A DNA stretch of 64,000 nucleotides, from the NCBI GenBank assembly GCA_910574285.1, contig CAJTAL010000011.1, positions 1-64,000 of the forward strand. The letters are read 5' to 3'. This stretch comes from Lachnospiraceae bacterium (lineage in GTDB: Bacteria; Bacillota; Clostridia; Lachnospirales; Lachnospiraceae). The first letter of the stretch is position 1. Every line of letters begins with the position of its first letter. Under the pieces are notes generated by a model. The model had not been told where the DNA came from, did not search any database, and was given only the letters and a program-made list of their open reading frames with translations. Positions 46,198 to 55,385 of this stretch are shown here, piece by piece. Position numbers and translations under genes: made by a program.

Positions 46198-46800
46198 ATG
46201 TCAAAACGAGTCATCTCTATAAACCGATTGTTCGGCAGTAACGGGAGAAATATAGGAAAAGCTTTGTCTGATGAACTGGGAATCCACTGCTATGACAAGG
46301 ATTTGATACAGATTGCAAGTAATGAACAGGGACTTCCTTACGAGGAACTTCTTAAAGTGGATGAGAAATGTGCCGCCAGGCAGCGCCATCCGTTGAATGA
46401 GCCGCCGCAGACGGAGTCTCAGTACCTTTTCTATCCGATGAACGATATACTCTTTCAGACCCAGCGGGACATTATTCGTTTTATCGCCAAGCGGGAGGAA
46501 TGCATCTTCATCGGCCGTTGTGCAGGACAGATTCTGGGAGAAGACTGTTTAAAGGTTTTTATCCATGCACCTTTTGAATATCGGGTACAGGTAACTGCCA
46601 ACCGTATGGGGATCTCGGAAGAGGAGGCGTGTACACACGTAAAGACGACGGATAAGGAGCGGCGCAGTTATTACGAATATTTTACGGAGAAAAATTGGAT
46701 GGATATGAGCACCTATGATGTATGCATTGACAGCAGCCGGTTTACGCAGGAGCAGATTATTATGATGCTGAAAGCGGCGTATGAGAATAAGGAGGCATAG
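46198..46800 (+). CDS. Cytidylate-kinase-like P-loop protein
   Basis: 200 residues: the N-terminal loop RLFGSNGRNIGKALSDELGI is a P-loop of the cytidylate kinase-like family (PF13189), with FIGRCAGQIL in the middle and VTANRMGISEEEA at the lid. May phosphorylate a nucleotide; the substrate is not known. The start at 46198 follows AAAGGAG by 8 nt; a TATAAT lies at 46147-46152. Convergent with the ABC permease gene. Confidence 0.85.
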   Translation: MSKRVISINRLFGSNGRNIGKALSDELGIHCYDKDLIQIASNEQGLPYEELLKVDEKCAARQRHPLNEPPQTESQYLFYPMNDILFQTQRDIIRFIAKREECIFIGRCAGQILGEDCLKVFIHAPFEYRVQVTANRMGISEEEACTHVKTTDKERRSYYEYFTEKNWMDMSTYDVCIDSSRFTQEQIIMMLKAAYENKEA

Positions 46801-46830
46801 GCTTCAAGATGTATGCATTGACAGCAGCAA

Positions 46831-46866
46831 TTCCCCCATAAGTAATGTAATTTGCTTATGGGGGAA
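46831..46866. other. Hairpin between convergent genes
   Basis: TTCCCCCATAAG and its complement around a 12-nt loop, with no T-run in either direction. Separates the kinase and permease genes; it may stop transcription only weakly, or through Rho. Confidence 0.5.
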
Positions 46867-46872
46867 TATAAA

Positions 46873-49353
46873 TTATTCAACTGTTTCAATGGAATCCACA
46901 ATGCTCATCCTTGCAATAGAACGCAGCGGAATTGCCGTTGCCAGCAGGCAGGCTAAAATGGAAATAATCGCAGCCTCAGCAATCGCTATGACAGGAACGT
47001 CAACGAGCCGTAGTGTATCTGTCCGCGCCGCTTCAACAAAAACACAGCAGATATAGCCCGCCACTGCTCCGATCAACGTTGCGAAAATACCGTAGTAAGC
47101 GCCCTCCCACAGAAATGTCTTGTAAAGACATCCTGCGCTCATACCGATCGCACGCTGCATACCAATCTCACCGATGCGTGTATGGATGTTACTGTAGACA
47201 GTGTTTATGATATTCAGTATGCCGATGATGCCGATAAAGATAATCAGTACCCAGCACAGCATTTTGATCTGTTCAAAACTCTCCTCCATCTCATTGCTGC
47301 TTTGAAGATAGGAAAGCCAATGCGTTCCCGGATATTCGCTGCACCAGTTATCAAGCCAGCTTTCAAAAGTATTCGTATCAGCATCATCCAGTAACGTCGG
47401 ATAAATCTCTGAATAACTGTCATTTCTAAGCAGTGAGCAATATATCTCATCATTCACTATGAGCTGGACACCGTTTGTAAAGCCGTCATTGTTGATTGTG
47501 ATTGCCGCATCAATCACTCCCACTACGCGAAGCGTTCTGTCTCCTAACTGGATTGTATCGCCCACTGCAAGCTCCGTACGCTCTACCGGTGTATCACCGT
47601 AGGAAAAGGCAATGGGATTTTTGGCAAGGCAGCCTGTTCCATCGTTTAACGCCTGCCTGTCCTGATCGGACAGCTTGGGAGCATAACGCTGCAATTGTGC
47701 ATCATCAATATTAACAAGCTGCAAGGTTTCGTAGCTCTTCACAGACAGGTCTGTTTCAAATGGCAGCACATCCCCGGCTCCCGGCATGAACACGGAAAGC
47801 CGGGTGGCAGAGATGCTTTCTACCGCATCGTTTGCTATCAGTGTATCCACACTTTCTGGCGGAATACCGGAAGTCTCATTTGTAATGGAATAATCACTGA
47901 AATACATATCCTGAACTTCGCTGCTGGCGTCAAGCAACCCGGTAAAACTCTGTAAGGCAACAAAAACGGTAATACTCATAACAAGGGACAGAATCGTAAC
48001 GATCGTTCTGCCGCGCCCGCGTTTCAGATTAAGCCCTGCATAGTAGGCTTCAAAAATATGAATTTTACGATTCCTTTTTCCCCGACGTTTGATCTTTACA
48101 GCCTGCCCCGACATAGCGGCAATCGGAGATAAACGGGATGCGTACCAGGCGGCGGGAAATGCGGCCAGCAGTGCAAATAAGAGCGTAACTGCAACACTGG
48201 CAAGGAGCATTGGCAGCTTCACCGTACCGGCTGCGCTGATTGCAGTGTTTAATTCGGAAACGCTGTTTACCATGAACAGATCGGGATTAAGGATACCCGT
48301 CGCCGCGATCAACACACCTTTTGCCGATAATGTGCCGAACAGCAGTCCAATGGGAATACCTGCTCCACAGAGAATCAGGAGCTGTAAAGAGACCAGGCGG
48401 TAAATTTGCCCCCTCTCTGCACCGATTGCACGAAGCGTTCCATATTCTTTCATGCGCTTTGTGATCGAAATTTTCAGAATGTTGTAGATCACCAGCCCAG
48501 CCGCAAGCAAAACCAGTGCGCCTACTAAAACGCACGCTGCAGCCATGAATGAAAATCCTGTACCGGTATCGCTGTCCGCCGCCTTATCATAGGAAATACC
48601 GAGAGCGTCAAGCAGAATCCAGTTATATTGGATAAATCGTTCATTTACATTTAAATCCGCCGCAAGATCATAAATAATACTCTGAAAATTTCGCTTATCA
48701 TAAGTTTTAAAATCAGTGGAATAAAGCAGATATTCTTCCGGTAATAATTTCTCTGCGGTTCCGTCTCCTACAATCCCCCCGACCATACCTGATGCATATC
48801 CGATATAACTGCTTTCCAGAATGCCCGTCAACACAAAGTCAGCAGAATATTCTATATCCGGCAGTGAATTGTCCATGACAGACGTGCGTAAATCCAACGA
48901 AATTGTACTTCCAATCGCGGCATTAAGCCCAAGATATTGCATTGCATCTTCTGACAAAGCAATTTCATTTGCCTTCTCCGGCAGCCGTCCCTCTTCTATC
49001 CTTCCGAATGACGGGTACATGGATAATGCGTTATCGTGATATTCCCGGAGATATAAATCCAAACTGCTGCTGCCTAACGGCATGCTGCCAACAAAGATTA
49101 TATCGCCCGCATCATACAGGCGGTCATCTTCATGCAGTTTTTGCGCCTGTTCCTTATTGAGCTGATGAAAAGTTGCATAGCGGTTTCCATTCAGTCCCGC
49201 CGCCTGATCAATACGCATGGATTGTAATATTCCGATAGATTGTCCGGTCACCGTCGTCATAATCGTGGATATGATAACCGCAGTAAAAATCAAAACTGCC
49301 ATAATCTTTTGCGCTTTCAGTTCTTTCCACGCAAGGGTTAAATAAGATCTCAT
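46873..49353 (-). CDS. FtsX-like ABC transporter permease
   Basis: 826 residues: an N-terminal membrane helix (about 16-36), a large extracellular domain, an FtsX membrane core (about 270-400), a second extracellular domain and a C-terminal FtsX core ending in [10 protein letters not shown]. These two-FtsX permeases export antimicrobial peptides or lipids. Begins in an ATGA overlap with the ATPase gene. Together with the adjoining kinase and regulator it forms a peptide-sensing and efflux module. Confidence 0.9.
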   Translation of the reverse strand: MRSYLTLAWKELKAQKIMAVLIFTAVIISTIMTTVTGQSIGILQSMRIDQAAGLNGNRYATFHQLNKEQAQKLHEDDRLYDAGDIIFVGSMPLGSSSLDLYLREYHDNALSMYPSFGRIEEGRLPEKANEIALSEDAMQYLGLNAAIGSTISLDLRTSVMDNSLPDIEYSADFVLTGILESSYIGYASGMVGGIVGDGTAEKLLPEEYLLYSTDFKTYDKRNFQSIIYDLAADLNVNERFIQYNWILLDALGISYDKAADSDTGTGFSFMAAACVLVGALVLLAAGLVIYNILKISITKRMKEYGTLRAIGAERGQIYRLVSLQLLILCGAGIPIGLLFGTLSAKGVLIAATGILNPDLFMVNSVSELNTAISAAGTVKLPMLLASVAVTLLFALLAAFPAAWYASRLSPIAAMSGQAVKIKRRGKRNRKIHIFEAYYAGLNLKRGRGRTIVTILSLVMSITVFVALQSFTGLLDASSEVQDMYFSDYSITNETSGIPPESVDTLIANDAVESISATRLSVFMPGAGDVLPFETDLSVKSYETLQLVNIDDAQLQRYAPKLSDQDRQALNDGTGCLAKNPIAFSYGDTPVERTELAVGDTIQLGDRTLRVVGVIDAAITINNDGFTNGVQLIVNDEIYCSLLRNDSYSEIYPTLLDDADTNTFESWLDNWCSEYPGTHWLSYLQSSNEMEESFEQIKMLCWVLIIFIGIIGILNIINTVYSNIHTRIGEIGMQRAIGMSAGCLYKTFLWEGAYYGIFATLIGAVAGYICCVFVEAARTDTLRLVDVPVIAIAEAAIISILACLLATAIPLRSIARMSIVDSIETVE

Positions 49354-50024
49354 CTTGCTGTCACCTCCGAAAGAACGCCGTCTACTATTACAAATTGCCG
49401 CTCTGCCATTCTCGCAATGCGGCTGTCATGGGTAATGATAACAAGCGTTTTAGCCGTCTTCTTCCATATGTTTTCCAGCATCTCCATAACCTCGCCGCCG
49501 CTCTTACTGTCCAGATTCCCGGTCGGCTCGTCAGCGAAAATAATATCAGGCTTGGCGATCAGGGCGCGGGCAATCGCCACACGCTGCTGCTGGCCGCCGG
49601 AAAGCTCATGGGGCAGATGGGTCAGGCGTTCACGAATCCCCAACAGTTCCGTAAGCTGCTTTAGATATGCTTCATCCGGCCGTTTTTTATCTAACAGCAA
49701 GGGCATGATGATATTTTCCTTTGCGGTCAGAACAGGAAGCAGGTTGAATTGCTGAAAGATAAAGCCGATTCTTTGACGGCGAAAAGCAGACAGTTCTTTA
49801 TCGCTAAGACTGTATATATCTTTTCCTTCGTATGTCAGGCTGCCGGAAGTCGGCCTGTCCAGCCCGGATAACAGATGCAGCAGGGTGCTTTTTCCGCTGC
49901 CAGACGGACCCATGATGGAGATAAAGTCGCCGGACGCAATTTCAAGATTGACTTTATCTAACGCAATGACACTGCTCTCACCGCTGCCGTAGATTTTTGA
50001 TAATTCCTTTGCTTCAATGTTCAT
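49350..50024 (-). CDS. ABC transporter ATP-binding protein (MacB/BceA-like)
   Basis: 224 residues: Walker [11 protein letters not shown]-loop [12 protein letters not shown], signature [15 protein letters not shown], Walker [16 protein letters not shown]-loop ITHDSRIA. The start at 50024 (MNIEAKE) follows GGAGAG by 7 nt; that site lies in a 12-bp hairpin followed by TTTTT. Confidence 0.93.
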   Translation of the reverse strand: MNIEAKELSKIYGSGESSVIALDKVNLEIASGDFISIMGPSGSGKSTLLHLLSGLDRPTSGSLTYEGKDIYSLSDKELSAFRRQRIGFIFQQFNLLPVLTAKENIIMPLLLDKKRPDEAYLKQLTELLGIRERLTHLPHELSGGQQQRVAIARALIAKPDIIFADEPTGNLDSKSGGEVMEMLENIWKKTAKTLVIITHDSRIARMAERQFVIVDGVLSEVTAR

Positions 50025-50028
50025 AAAA

Positions 50029-50061
50029 ACACTCTCCTTATTTGTGATGTAAGGAGAGTGT
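50029..50061 (-). promoter_or_regulatory. Hairpin that buries the ABC ATPase ribosome binding site
   Basis: On the minus strand ACACTCTCCTTA and TAAGGAGAGTGT form a perfect 12-bp stem around a 9-nt loop, then TTTTT and the ATG. The right arm contains the ribosome binding site. The stem-plus-T structure could end transcription or block translation between the two-component genes and the transporter. Confidence 0.7.
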
Positions 50062-50073
50062 AAAACAAAAATC

Positions 50074-51177
50074 TCAAAAATCACTCAAGATTTCTGAATT
50101 TATCCGGAAAGAAGCAGTGGCCGCTGCACCACACTCTTTTCTATTTGCCAGCGTCAGCGTTCCCCCATGCTTTCGGCATAACGTCTGGCTGCTGTATAGC
50201 CCCATACCAAAGTGCGCAGAATCTTCTTTCATCTTTCCGAAGGGTTTCGGACCATTCTGCACCAATTCCGCAGGATAACCGGGGCCATCGTCTGTAACGG
50301 ACAGAAGCAAATAATTTTCCTGCTGTTCCAGACAAATCGTAATCTTACTTTTTGCAAACCGAACCGCATTTCCAATCAGATTTTCCGCAACGTTCAGAAA
50401 CAGTCCATGATCTAATTGCATTGTCCCATTATCAGGGGTGGACACGGACAGGTTTAGTGCACCGGCAAGAAGTTTGCCCGTATCTTCTAATTCGGAGCGC
50501 AGCAGAGAATAAGTACACCTGCTTATCTGTATCGGCATTTGCTCTAATCTTTGTATGCTGCTCATAGCCTCCACATACTGTTCAATGCGCAGAGTATAGC
50601 TTTCCAGCCTGTCAATAGTCTTTTCATCCGATGTACCTTGCCGCAGTAATTTTACTGTCCCTTTTAAGACCGTAATCGGGTTACGTAAATCATGGGAGAA
50701 AGCGGCATTTAACCTTTTGCGTTCTTCCGCCTGCCGCCATAGTTCCTGATTTGATTTCAAAAGTTCCTCCCGCATGGTATCAAAAGCAGCGCAGAGCCGG
50801 CCTAATTCATCATCAGAGCAAATCGGCATGGAAAAGTCAAGGCTGTGGTTCTGAATACTTGTGATGCCATTTTGCAATGCAGTAATCGGTTGCTTCAATT
50901 TGATATGGTAGTATAAGACACCGGATAATGCCAGCCCGCCCATAGGAAGAATAATGCAGGACACAATTTGAATGATCCCCAACACTGATAATATATTTCT
51001 CTGAGATGCCGAGGGCGTTTCCTGTCTGACGATTGAACCATCTGATAAAATTTCAATCTCACCGGCGGGAAACGTGCTGCTTATCGAATTACATATCAGA
51101 AAAACCAGTCCTAACAGCAGGAGAGACGTCAAAATACAGGAGACAGACAAAACGAGAAAGGATTTCTTTAACTCCAT
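50074..51177 (-). CDS. Sensor histidine kinase
   Basis: 367 residues: two membrane helices with a short extracellular loop, a HAMP-like linker, the H-box in AFSHDLRNPITVLKGTVKLL, N-box LNVAENLIGNAVRFAK, G1 VTDDGPGYP and G2 GMGLYSSQTL. Autophosphorylates on His and passes phosphate to the adjacent regulator. The start at 51177 (MELKKS) sits 5 nt after the regulator stop. Confidence 0.9.
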   Translation of the reverse strand: MELKKSFLVLSVSCILTSLLLLGLVFLICNSISSTFPAGEIEILSDGSIVRQETPSASQRNILSVLGIIQIVSCIILPMGGLALSGVLYYHIKLKQPITALQNGITSIQNHSLDFSMPICSDDELGRLCAAFDTMREELLKSNQELWRQAEERKRLNAAFSHDLRNPITVLKGTVKLLRQGTSDEKTIDRLESYTLRIEQYVEAMSSIQRLEQMPIQISRCTYSLLRSELEDTGKLLAGALNLSVSTPDNGTMQLDHGLFLNVAENLIGNAVRFAKSKITICLEQQENYLLLSVTDDGPGYPAELVQNGPKPFGKMKEDSAHFGMGLYSSQTLCRKHGGTLTLANRKECGAAATASFRINSEILSDF

Positions 51178-51182
51178 ATTTT

Positions 51183-51854
51183 TCAAACCTTCCACCGATA
51201 ACCACACCCCCAAACCGTATCGATATAGCTATGAAGCGTATAACCAGCCAGCTTCGCCCGGATTTTTCTGATATGTTCCATGACGGTATCGCTGCTGCCT
51301 CCGCCGTCAATCCCCCACACCGCTTCATAAATACGCTCCCGGTCAAATACCTGCCCTGCATTCAGCGAAAGCAATTCCACGATATCAAATTCTCTTTTTG
51401 ATAAAGAGACAGGCTTTCCGGCTACCGTAACCGTACGAGCGGAATAATCAATCGCCAGCTCATCAAAAAATCGTACTGCCGTCTTATTCCTATGCCGCTG
51501 CTCTCGCCGCAGATGCGCGGCAACTCTCGCCCCTAATTCGTCCAAATCAAAGGGCTTTATAATATAATCATCGGCTCCTGCCTGAAATCCAATGATTTTA
51601 TCCGCAGACTCTACTCTTGCCGTCAGGAAAAGAATGGGACAGATAATATGTTCCCGAATTTTCCGGCAAAGTGTCAGCCCGTCCATATCTGGCATATTGA
51701 CGTCGAGCAGAATCAGATCCGGCTGCCTTGCTAACTTTTGAAGCGCTTCGTTACCTCCATAAGCAGTTAACACTTCATATTGCGAGGAAAAGTAGCTTGC
51801 CGTTATGTCTACAATTCCCGGTTCATCATCTATGATAAGAAGCCTCTGTTTCAT
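51183..51854 (-). CDS. OmpR-family response regulator
   Basis: 223 residues: receiver domain with DDEPG and the phospho-acceptor Asp in LILLDVNMPDMDG, conserved Lys in IIKPFDLDEL, and a winged-helix output domain (LSKREFDIVELL, VWGIDGGGSSDTVMEHIRKI). Probably activates the downstream transporter. The start at 51854 has GGAG 8 nt upstream. Confidence 0.93.
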   Translation of the reverse strand: MKQRLLIIDDEPGIVDITASYFSSQYEVLTAYGGNEALQKLARQPDLILLDVNMPDMDGLTLCRKIREHIICPILFLTARVESADKIIGFQAGADDYIIKPFDLDELGARVAAHLRREQRHRNKTAVRFFDELAIDYSARTVTVAGKPVSLSKREFDIVELLSLNAGQVFDRERIYEAVWGIDGGGSSDTVMEHIRKIRAKLAGYTLHSYIDTVWGCGYRWKV

Positions 51855-51866
51855 ATAATCATCTCC

Positions 51867-51968
51867 ATTTCCACCCCATATCATTTATCAAAACGACTAA
51901 ATGACTAACAGAGCTCAGGTTATTCACATCTATTTCCACCCCATATCATTTATCATAGCGGCTAAATC
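51867..51968. repeat. Direct repeat in the regulator leader (65-bp period)
   Basis: Two copies of a 36-bp block beginning ATTTCCACCCCATATCATTT and ending CTAAAT, 65 bp apart; the first touches the ribosome-binding region of the response regulator. The rest of the 350-bp gap up to 52208 is AT-rich and shows nothing else I can name. Confidence 0.7.
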
Positions 51969-52208
51969 TCAAAAAAATCTCAAGAATTAAATACTTAATA
52001 ATCGTAATCATCAGCAACAGACTCTCTTTTCTAATCGATTCTGTCTAGCCTTATACTTATAAGAATACCACAAATCAAAATCTTTCACCACTTTGCCCTT
52101 AAAAGTTAATTGCGCAGGGATGCTTTGAGAGGTTCATAGCAGGGCAATTTCTGCTAAGATATTTTTAGAAAGTTATGCTATATTAAACAGGGAAAGAGAT
52201 GTCATATA

Positions 52209-52364
52209 TGAACAATAATACGGTTGCAGAAAAGATAGCAAACTATATAAAAATACACATTAATGAGGATTTGTCGATTCATTATAAAGGTGAAATATTG
52301 GGAAATATTTGGAGAAATTTGGATAAATTTCAATTAGAGATTGATTTTCCAAATTTTATTTAGT
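52209..52364 (+). pseudogene. AraC-family N-terminal HTH fragment
   Basis: 51 codons: VAEKIANYIKIHINEDLSIH is the first helix of an AraC DNA-binding domain, after which the match is lost and the frame ends. Part of the decayed gene overlaps the promoter of the MarR gene. Confidence 0.55.
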
Positions 52365-52398
52365 ACAATTGTTCTATATAGAAATGTTCTAATAGGAA
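52341..52398 (+). promoter_or_regulatory. Promoter and palindromic operator of the MarR gene
   Basis: TTGATT (52341-52346) and TACAAT (52364-52369) have a 17-bp spacer. Immediately downstream are TTCTATATAGAA (52372-52383, perfect palindrome) and the related TTCTAATAGGAA (52387-52398), well placed for autorepression by MarR. Confidence 0.7.
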
Positions 52399-52415
52399 TT
52401 AAGGTGATATATTTG

Positions 52416-52850
52416 GAAACAAAAGGCGGATTTTATATTACACAGATCAAACAACTTCAAGACAGGATTTTTGAACGGTTACTACTTAAAAATGGCATTG
52501 AGATAAGTGGCGGGCAGGGACGAATATTATTTATTCTATGGAAAACAGATAATCTTACGATTAGTGAAATAAGTGAAAAAACCTCTCTTGCAAAAAATAC
52601 TGTATCTGTTGTAATAAATGGAATGGTAAACAAGGGAATTGTAGAAAGAACTATTAACCCGCACAATCGCCGGCAAACGATTGTATCGCTCACTGAGTAT
52701 GCAAAATCTTTACAGGAAAAATATGAACTAGTATCTCAGGAGATGAATGTATTATTTTATCAAGGTTTTTCGGAAGAAGAGCAGAGACAATTTGAACGTT
52801 ATCTTGCCCGAATACTTGAAACCTTGATTGATAATCTACCTACAAATTAA
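52416..52850 (+). CDS. MarR-family transcriptional regulator
   Basis: 144 residues with winged-helix motif LTISEISEKTSLAKNTVSVV and GIVERTINPHNRRQT (wing). The start is TTG at 52416, chosen because AAGGTGA lies 5 nt upstream; in-frame ATG further 5' falls in the promoter. Followed after 26 bp by a flavin-type oxidase gene that it probably controls. AT-rich, with signs of transfer. Confidence 0.85.
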   Translation, partial: ETKGGFYITQIKQLQDRIFERLLLKNGIEISGGQGRILFILWKTDNLTISEISEKTSLAKNTVSVVINGMVNKGIVERTINPHNRRQTIVSLTEYAKSLQEKYELVSQEMNVLFYQGFSEEEQRQFERYLARILETLIDNLPTN

Positions 52851-52876
52851 TAATTTTATAAGGGGGATAATTTCCA

Positions 52877-53305
52877 ATGAAAACAAGAGAACATATGATT
52901 GAATTTATTAAAAAACAAAAAGTATCATTTATTGCCTCCGTAGATGAAGATGGTTTTCCCAATATAAAAGCCATGTTTGTACCACGCAAGATTGAGGGAA
53001 ATTGTTTTTATTTTTCAACAAACACATCCTCTATGCGCTCACAGCAGTTTATAAAAAATCCTAAGGCAAGTATTTATTTTTATAGTAAGGGACGCTTCAA
53101 ATATGAGGGCATTATGCTGACTGGTACAATGGAAGTCTTGCAGGACAATGAAATAAAACAAGAAATCTGGTGTACCGGGGATACCATGTTTTATAAAAAA
53201 GGTGTAACCGACCCAGATTACTGTGTATTAAAATTTACTGCTATAAAAGGAAGATATTATTGTGATTTGAAAACGGAAAGTTTTGATATTGAGGACTTAA
53301 GATGA
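52877..53305 (+). CDS. Pyridoxamine 5'-phosphate oxidase-like (split-barrel flavin) protein
   Basis: 142 residues of the split-barrel fold: KKQKVSFIASVDEDGFPNIK, FYFSTNTSSMRSQQFIKNPK, IYFYSKGRFKYEGIML, and YCDLKTESF. Binds FMN or F420-like cofactors; reduction substrate unknown. Typical partner of MarR-type regulators. RBS AAGGGGGA. Confidence 0.88.
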   Translation: MKTREHMIEFIKKQKVSFIASVDEDGFPNIKAMFVPRKIEGNCFYFSTNTSSMRSQQFIKNPKASIYFYSKGRFKYEGIMLTGTMEVLQDNEIKQEIWCTGDTMFYKKGVTDPDYCVLKFTAIKGRYYCDLKTESFDIEDLR

Positions 53306-53551
53306 TAGAAATAAGGTGTGTAAAATAATCTGTGTAAATCATCAAGAAGTACGAAACCTTTTACATCATTGCATTAATTCTTGAGTAATCAGCACTCGCT
53401 ATCCGCGCCGTCTGCACGTCTCATAACCTAGACGCAGCCCGCTACGTTGCTAAGTACCAGTGGCACTGTTCAGCAAAGACCGAAGCAGAGCGTAGAACGT
53501 TGGTTAACAGACGCACATCTGACACGAATATCGAACACTATTATTTCAAGA
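53306..53551. other. Intergenic remnant of higher GC
   Basis: An open plus frame through 53400-53570 (reading ARYVAKYQWHCSAKTEAERR, then TLVNRRTSDT) has no start or homologue that I recognise. GC content differs from both neighbours, so it may be a fragment of a lost mobile gene. Confidence 0.3.
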
Positions 53552-53920
53552 TTAATGCAAAGCTGTATTAGTTGTATTGATTGGCTTACAAACTCCATTT
53601 CCACTTTCAATAATATCCTTCGCTTCTAATTCTGCAAATTTTTCTCTGGCTTCAGCTTCAGCCCGGTTGTTTTCAATAATCTGTTCCCTCAAATTCTTCT
53701 CAAATTCCTCTGGTGTAATATCTATCTCTTTCTGTTCTTTCATTGAAGATGTGCGAAGTTCTTCTGAATTCATAAAATGAATATTCATTGAGTACTCTTT
53801 ATTTAATTTATCAATCACTGCCTGATAAGGATCTTCTGATGCCGCACTTACAGAAATGGCTGTAAAAACACTTAAAAACAATGCCATAAAAGTCACCATA
53901 AATTTAATTCTTCTTTTCAT
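53552..53920 (-). CDS. Secreted hypothetical protein
   Basis: 122 residues: signal peptide (MKRRIKFMVTFMALFLSVFT, cleavage near SVSAAS), then DPYQAVIDKLNKEYSMNIHF and a charged helix rich in Glu. No known family. RBS GGGAGG. The C-terminal end looks abrupt and might be truncated. Confidence 0.55.
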   Translation of the reverse strand: MKRRIKFMVTFMALFLSVFTAISVSAASEDPYQAVIDKLNKEYSMNIHFMNSEELRTSSMKEQKEIDITPEEFEKNLREQIIENNRAEAEAREKFAELEAKDIIESGNGVCKPINTTNTALH

Positions 53921-54354
53921 ATTCTACCTCCCTTCTCATTATAAATTTCCCTTCGAATTTTTCTTCCATTTTCGAGGAAATATTCTCGGAATCTGCTGCC
54001 ATGACATAAAAATAATTTTCTTCTTCTCAAAAACAATCATCTCTCTTTCTAAAGTATATATGGGATATTTCCAAACAGTAATTTACTTCTTTAGTGTAAC
54101 TATACATTCTCCATTTACTAATTCAAATTTTATTACCTCCTCATATGAAATTTCTTTACTTTAGATGTCAACCTGCTTGTCCAAAATGTTGTTCAGATAT
54201 GGCTCCCCCACCAATAAACAAGCGACTAAGAAAAACTTGATGCACTTACAGGAATATGTTGTTCGCAGTTCCTTTTAATTTGCAGTTGGATACTTTAAGT
54301 CTGCGACGTTTGTACTTTTTCAAAGAAAAAGAATTTGCAATTTAACAATGTGAA

Positions 54355-55215
54355 TTATTTCACTTCTATGATAATCCCCATATCCCCTGTATCCGGTTCC
54401 GCAAGGATATCCGCATATCCCTCTCCCATTTCCCGGTTGGAAGGAATCCCCCATCGGTTCTTCACACCCAGAATTCCAAGCAGCACCCCATGGTAAAAGT
54501 TTTCTTTCATGCCTGTTCTTACGGCCGTATCCCGGATACTGATGGTTTTCCTTAAATATTTCGTGAAAATCTTTTCTACATTTTCTACATCCTTATTTTG
54601 CAGTGCGTCACAAAAACGGTTCAGCATTTCCCCGTCCTCCTGAACATTCTCCTTAAAGAATTCCATGATCTGCGTCTCAAAAATATCCCGGATTTCCAAA
54701 TTGGGAATCGCCAGTTTCATCTGCCTGCCTTCCGCTTTTCCCCTCTGGGTCAGATACCCGGTGGTAACTTCCCCGCCACCAAACGCTCAATCTCCCGTTT
54801 TGTCGCTGCATTGGGCGATTCTTCTATAAACCGCTTCACCACGTCATTGCTGCTGGTATTAATCCAATAATTTTCCGGCTGTACATGCGGCTCGCTTCAT
54901 GATAACCTGAGAAGCCATTTGATAAGCTGTCTCATAAGATCTTGCCTCAATCCCTTTCAGGGAAACTGAAATAACCGGATACTTCCCCATATATTCCTCA
55001 CAAAGCGCAGTTTCCTTTGAAATATCCAACCCGTCAAAAACACCCTTATCCCCATCCGGCGTGAAAAAGTGCTCCAGCATACTCATATTCAGCGTTTTCC
55101 CGAATCTTCTGGGACGAGTAAACAGATTTACGGCTCCCCAATTATGGAGTAATTCTACAATGAGCTCTGTTTTATCGATATAGTAAAAATTCTCTTTCCG
55201 AATAGCTCTCTTCTA
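54355..55215 (-). pseudogene. Decayed AAA-ATPase/PD-(D/E)XK family gene
   Basis: Contains in order: DKTELIVELLHNWGAVNLFT with RPRRFGKTLNMSMLEHFF (ATPase start), a break, NYWINTSSNDVVKRF, a second deletion of about 30 codons, GYLTQRGKAEGRQMKL, SISIRDTAVRTGMKENFYHG and IIIEVK with a premature stop. Compared with the 59755-61503 copy it has lost most of the middle and the C-terminal end. Not functional. Confidence 0.8.
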
Positions 55216-55385
55216 ACTGTTTTGTTAGCTGGTTTTCTCCTCCTCCCTCCACGTCCCCGGTCAAAAGCATATCAAACTGCCCGTACTGCACAGCCAATAC
55301 CATAGATGCCTCGTTACAGCCTTTGCTTTCTTTGTTAGTGATTATTTTGAATCCATGCTTTTGTTTTCTCTGTTAGTACCATAGC

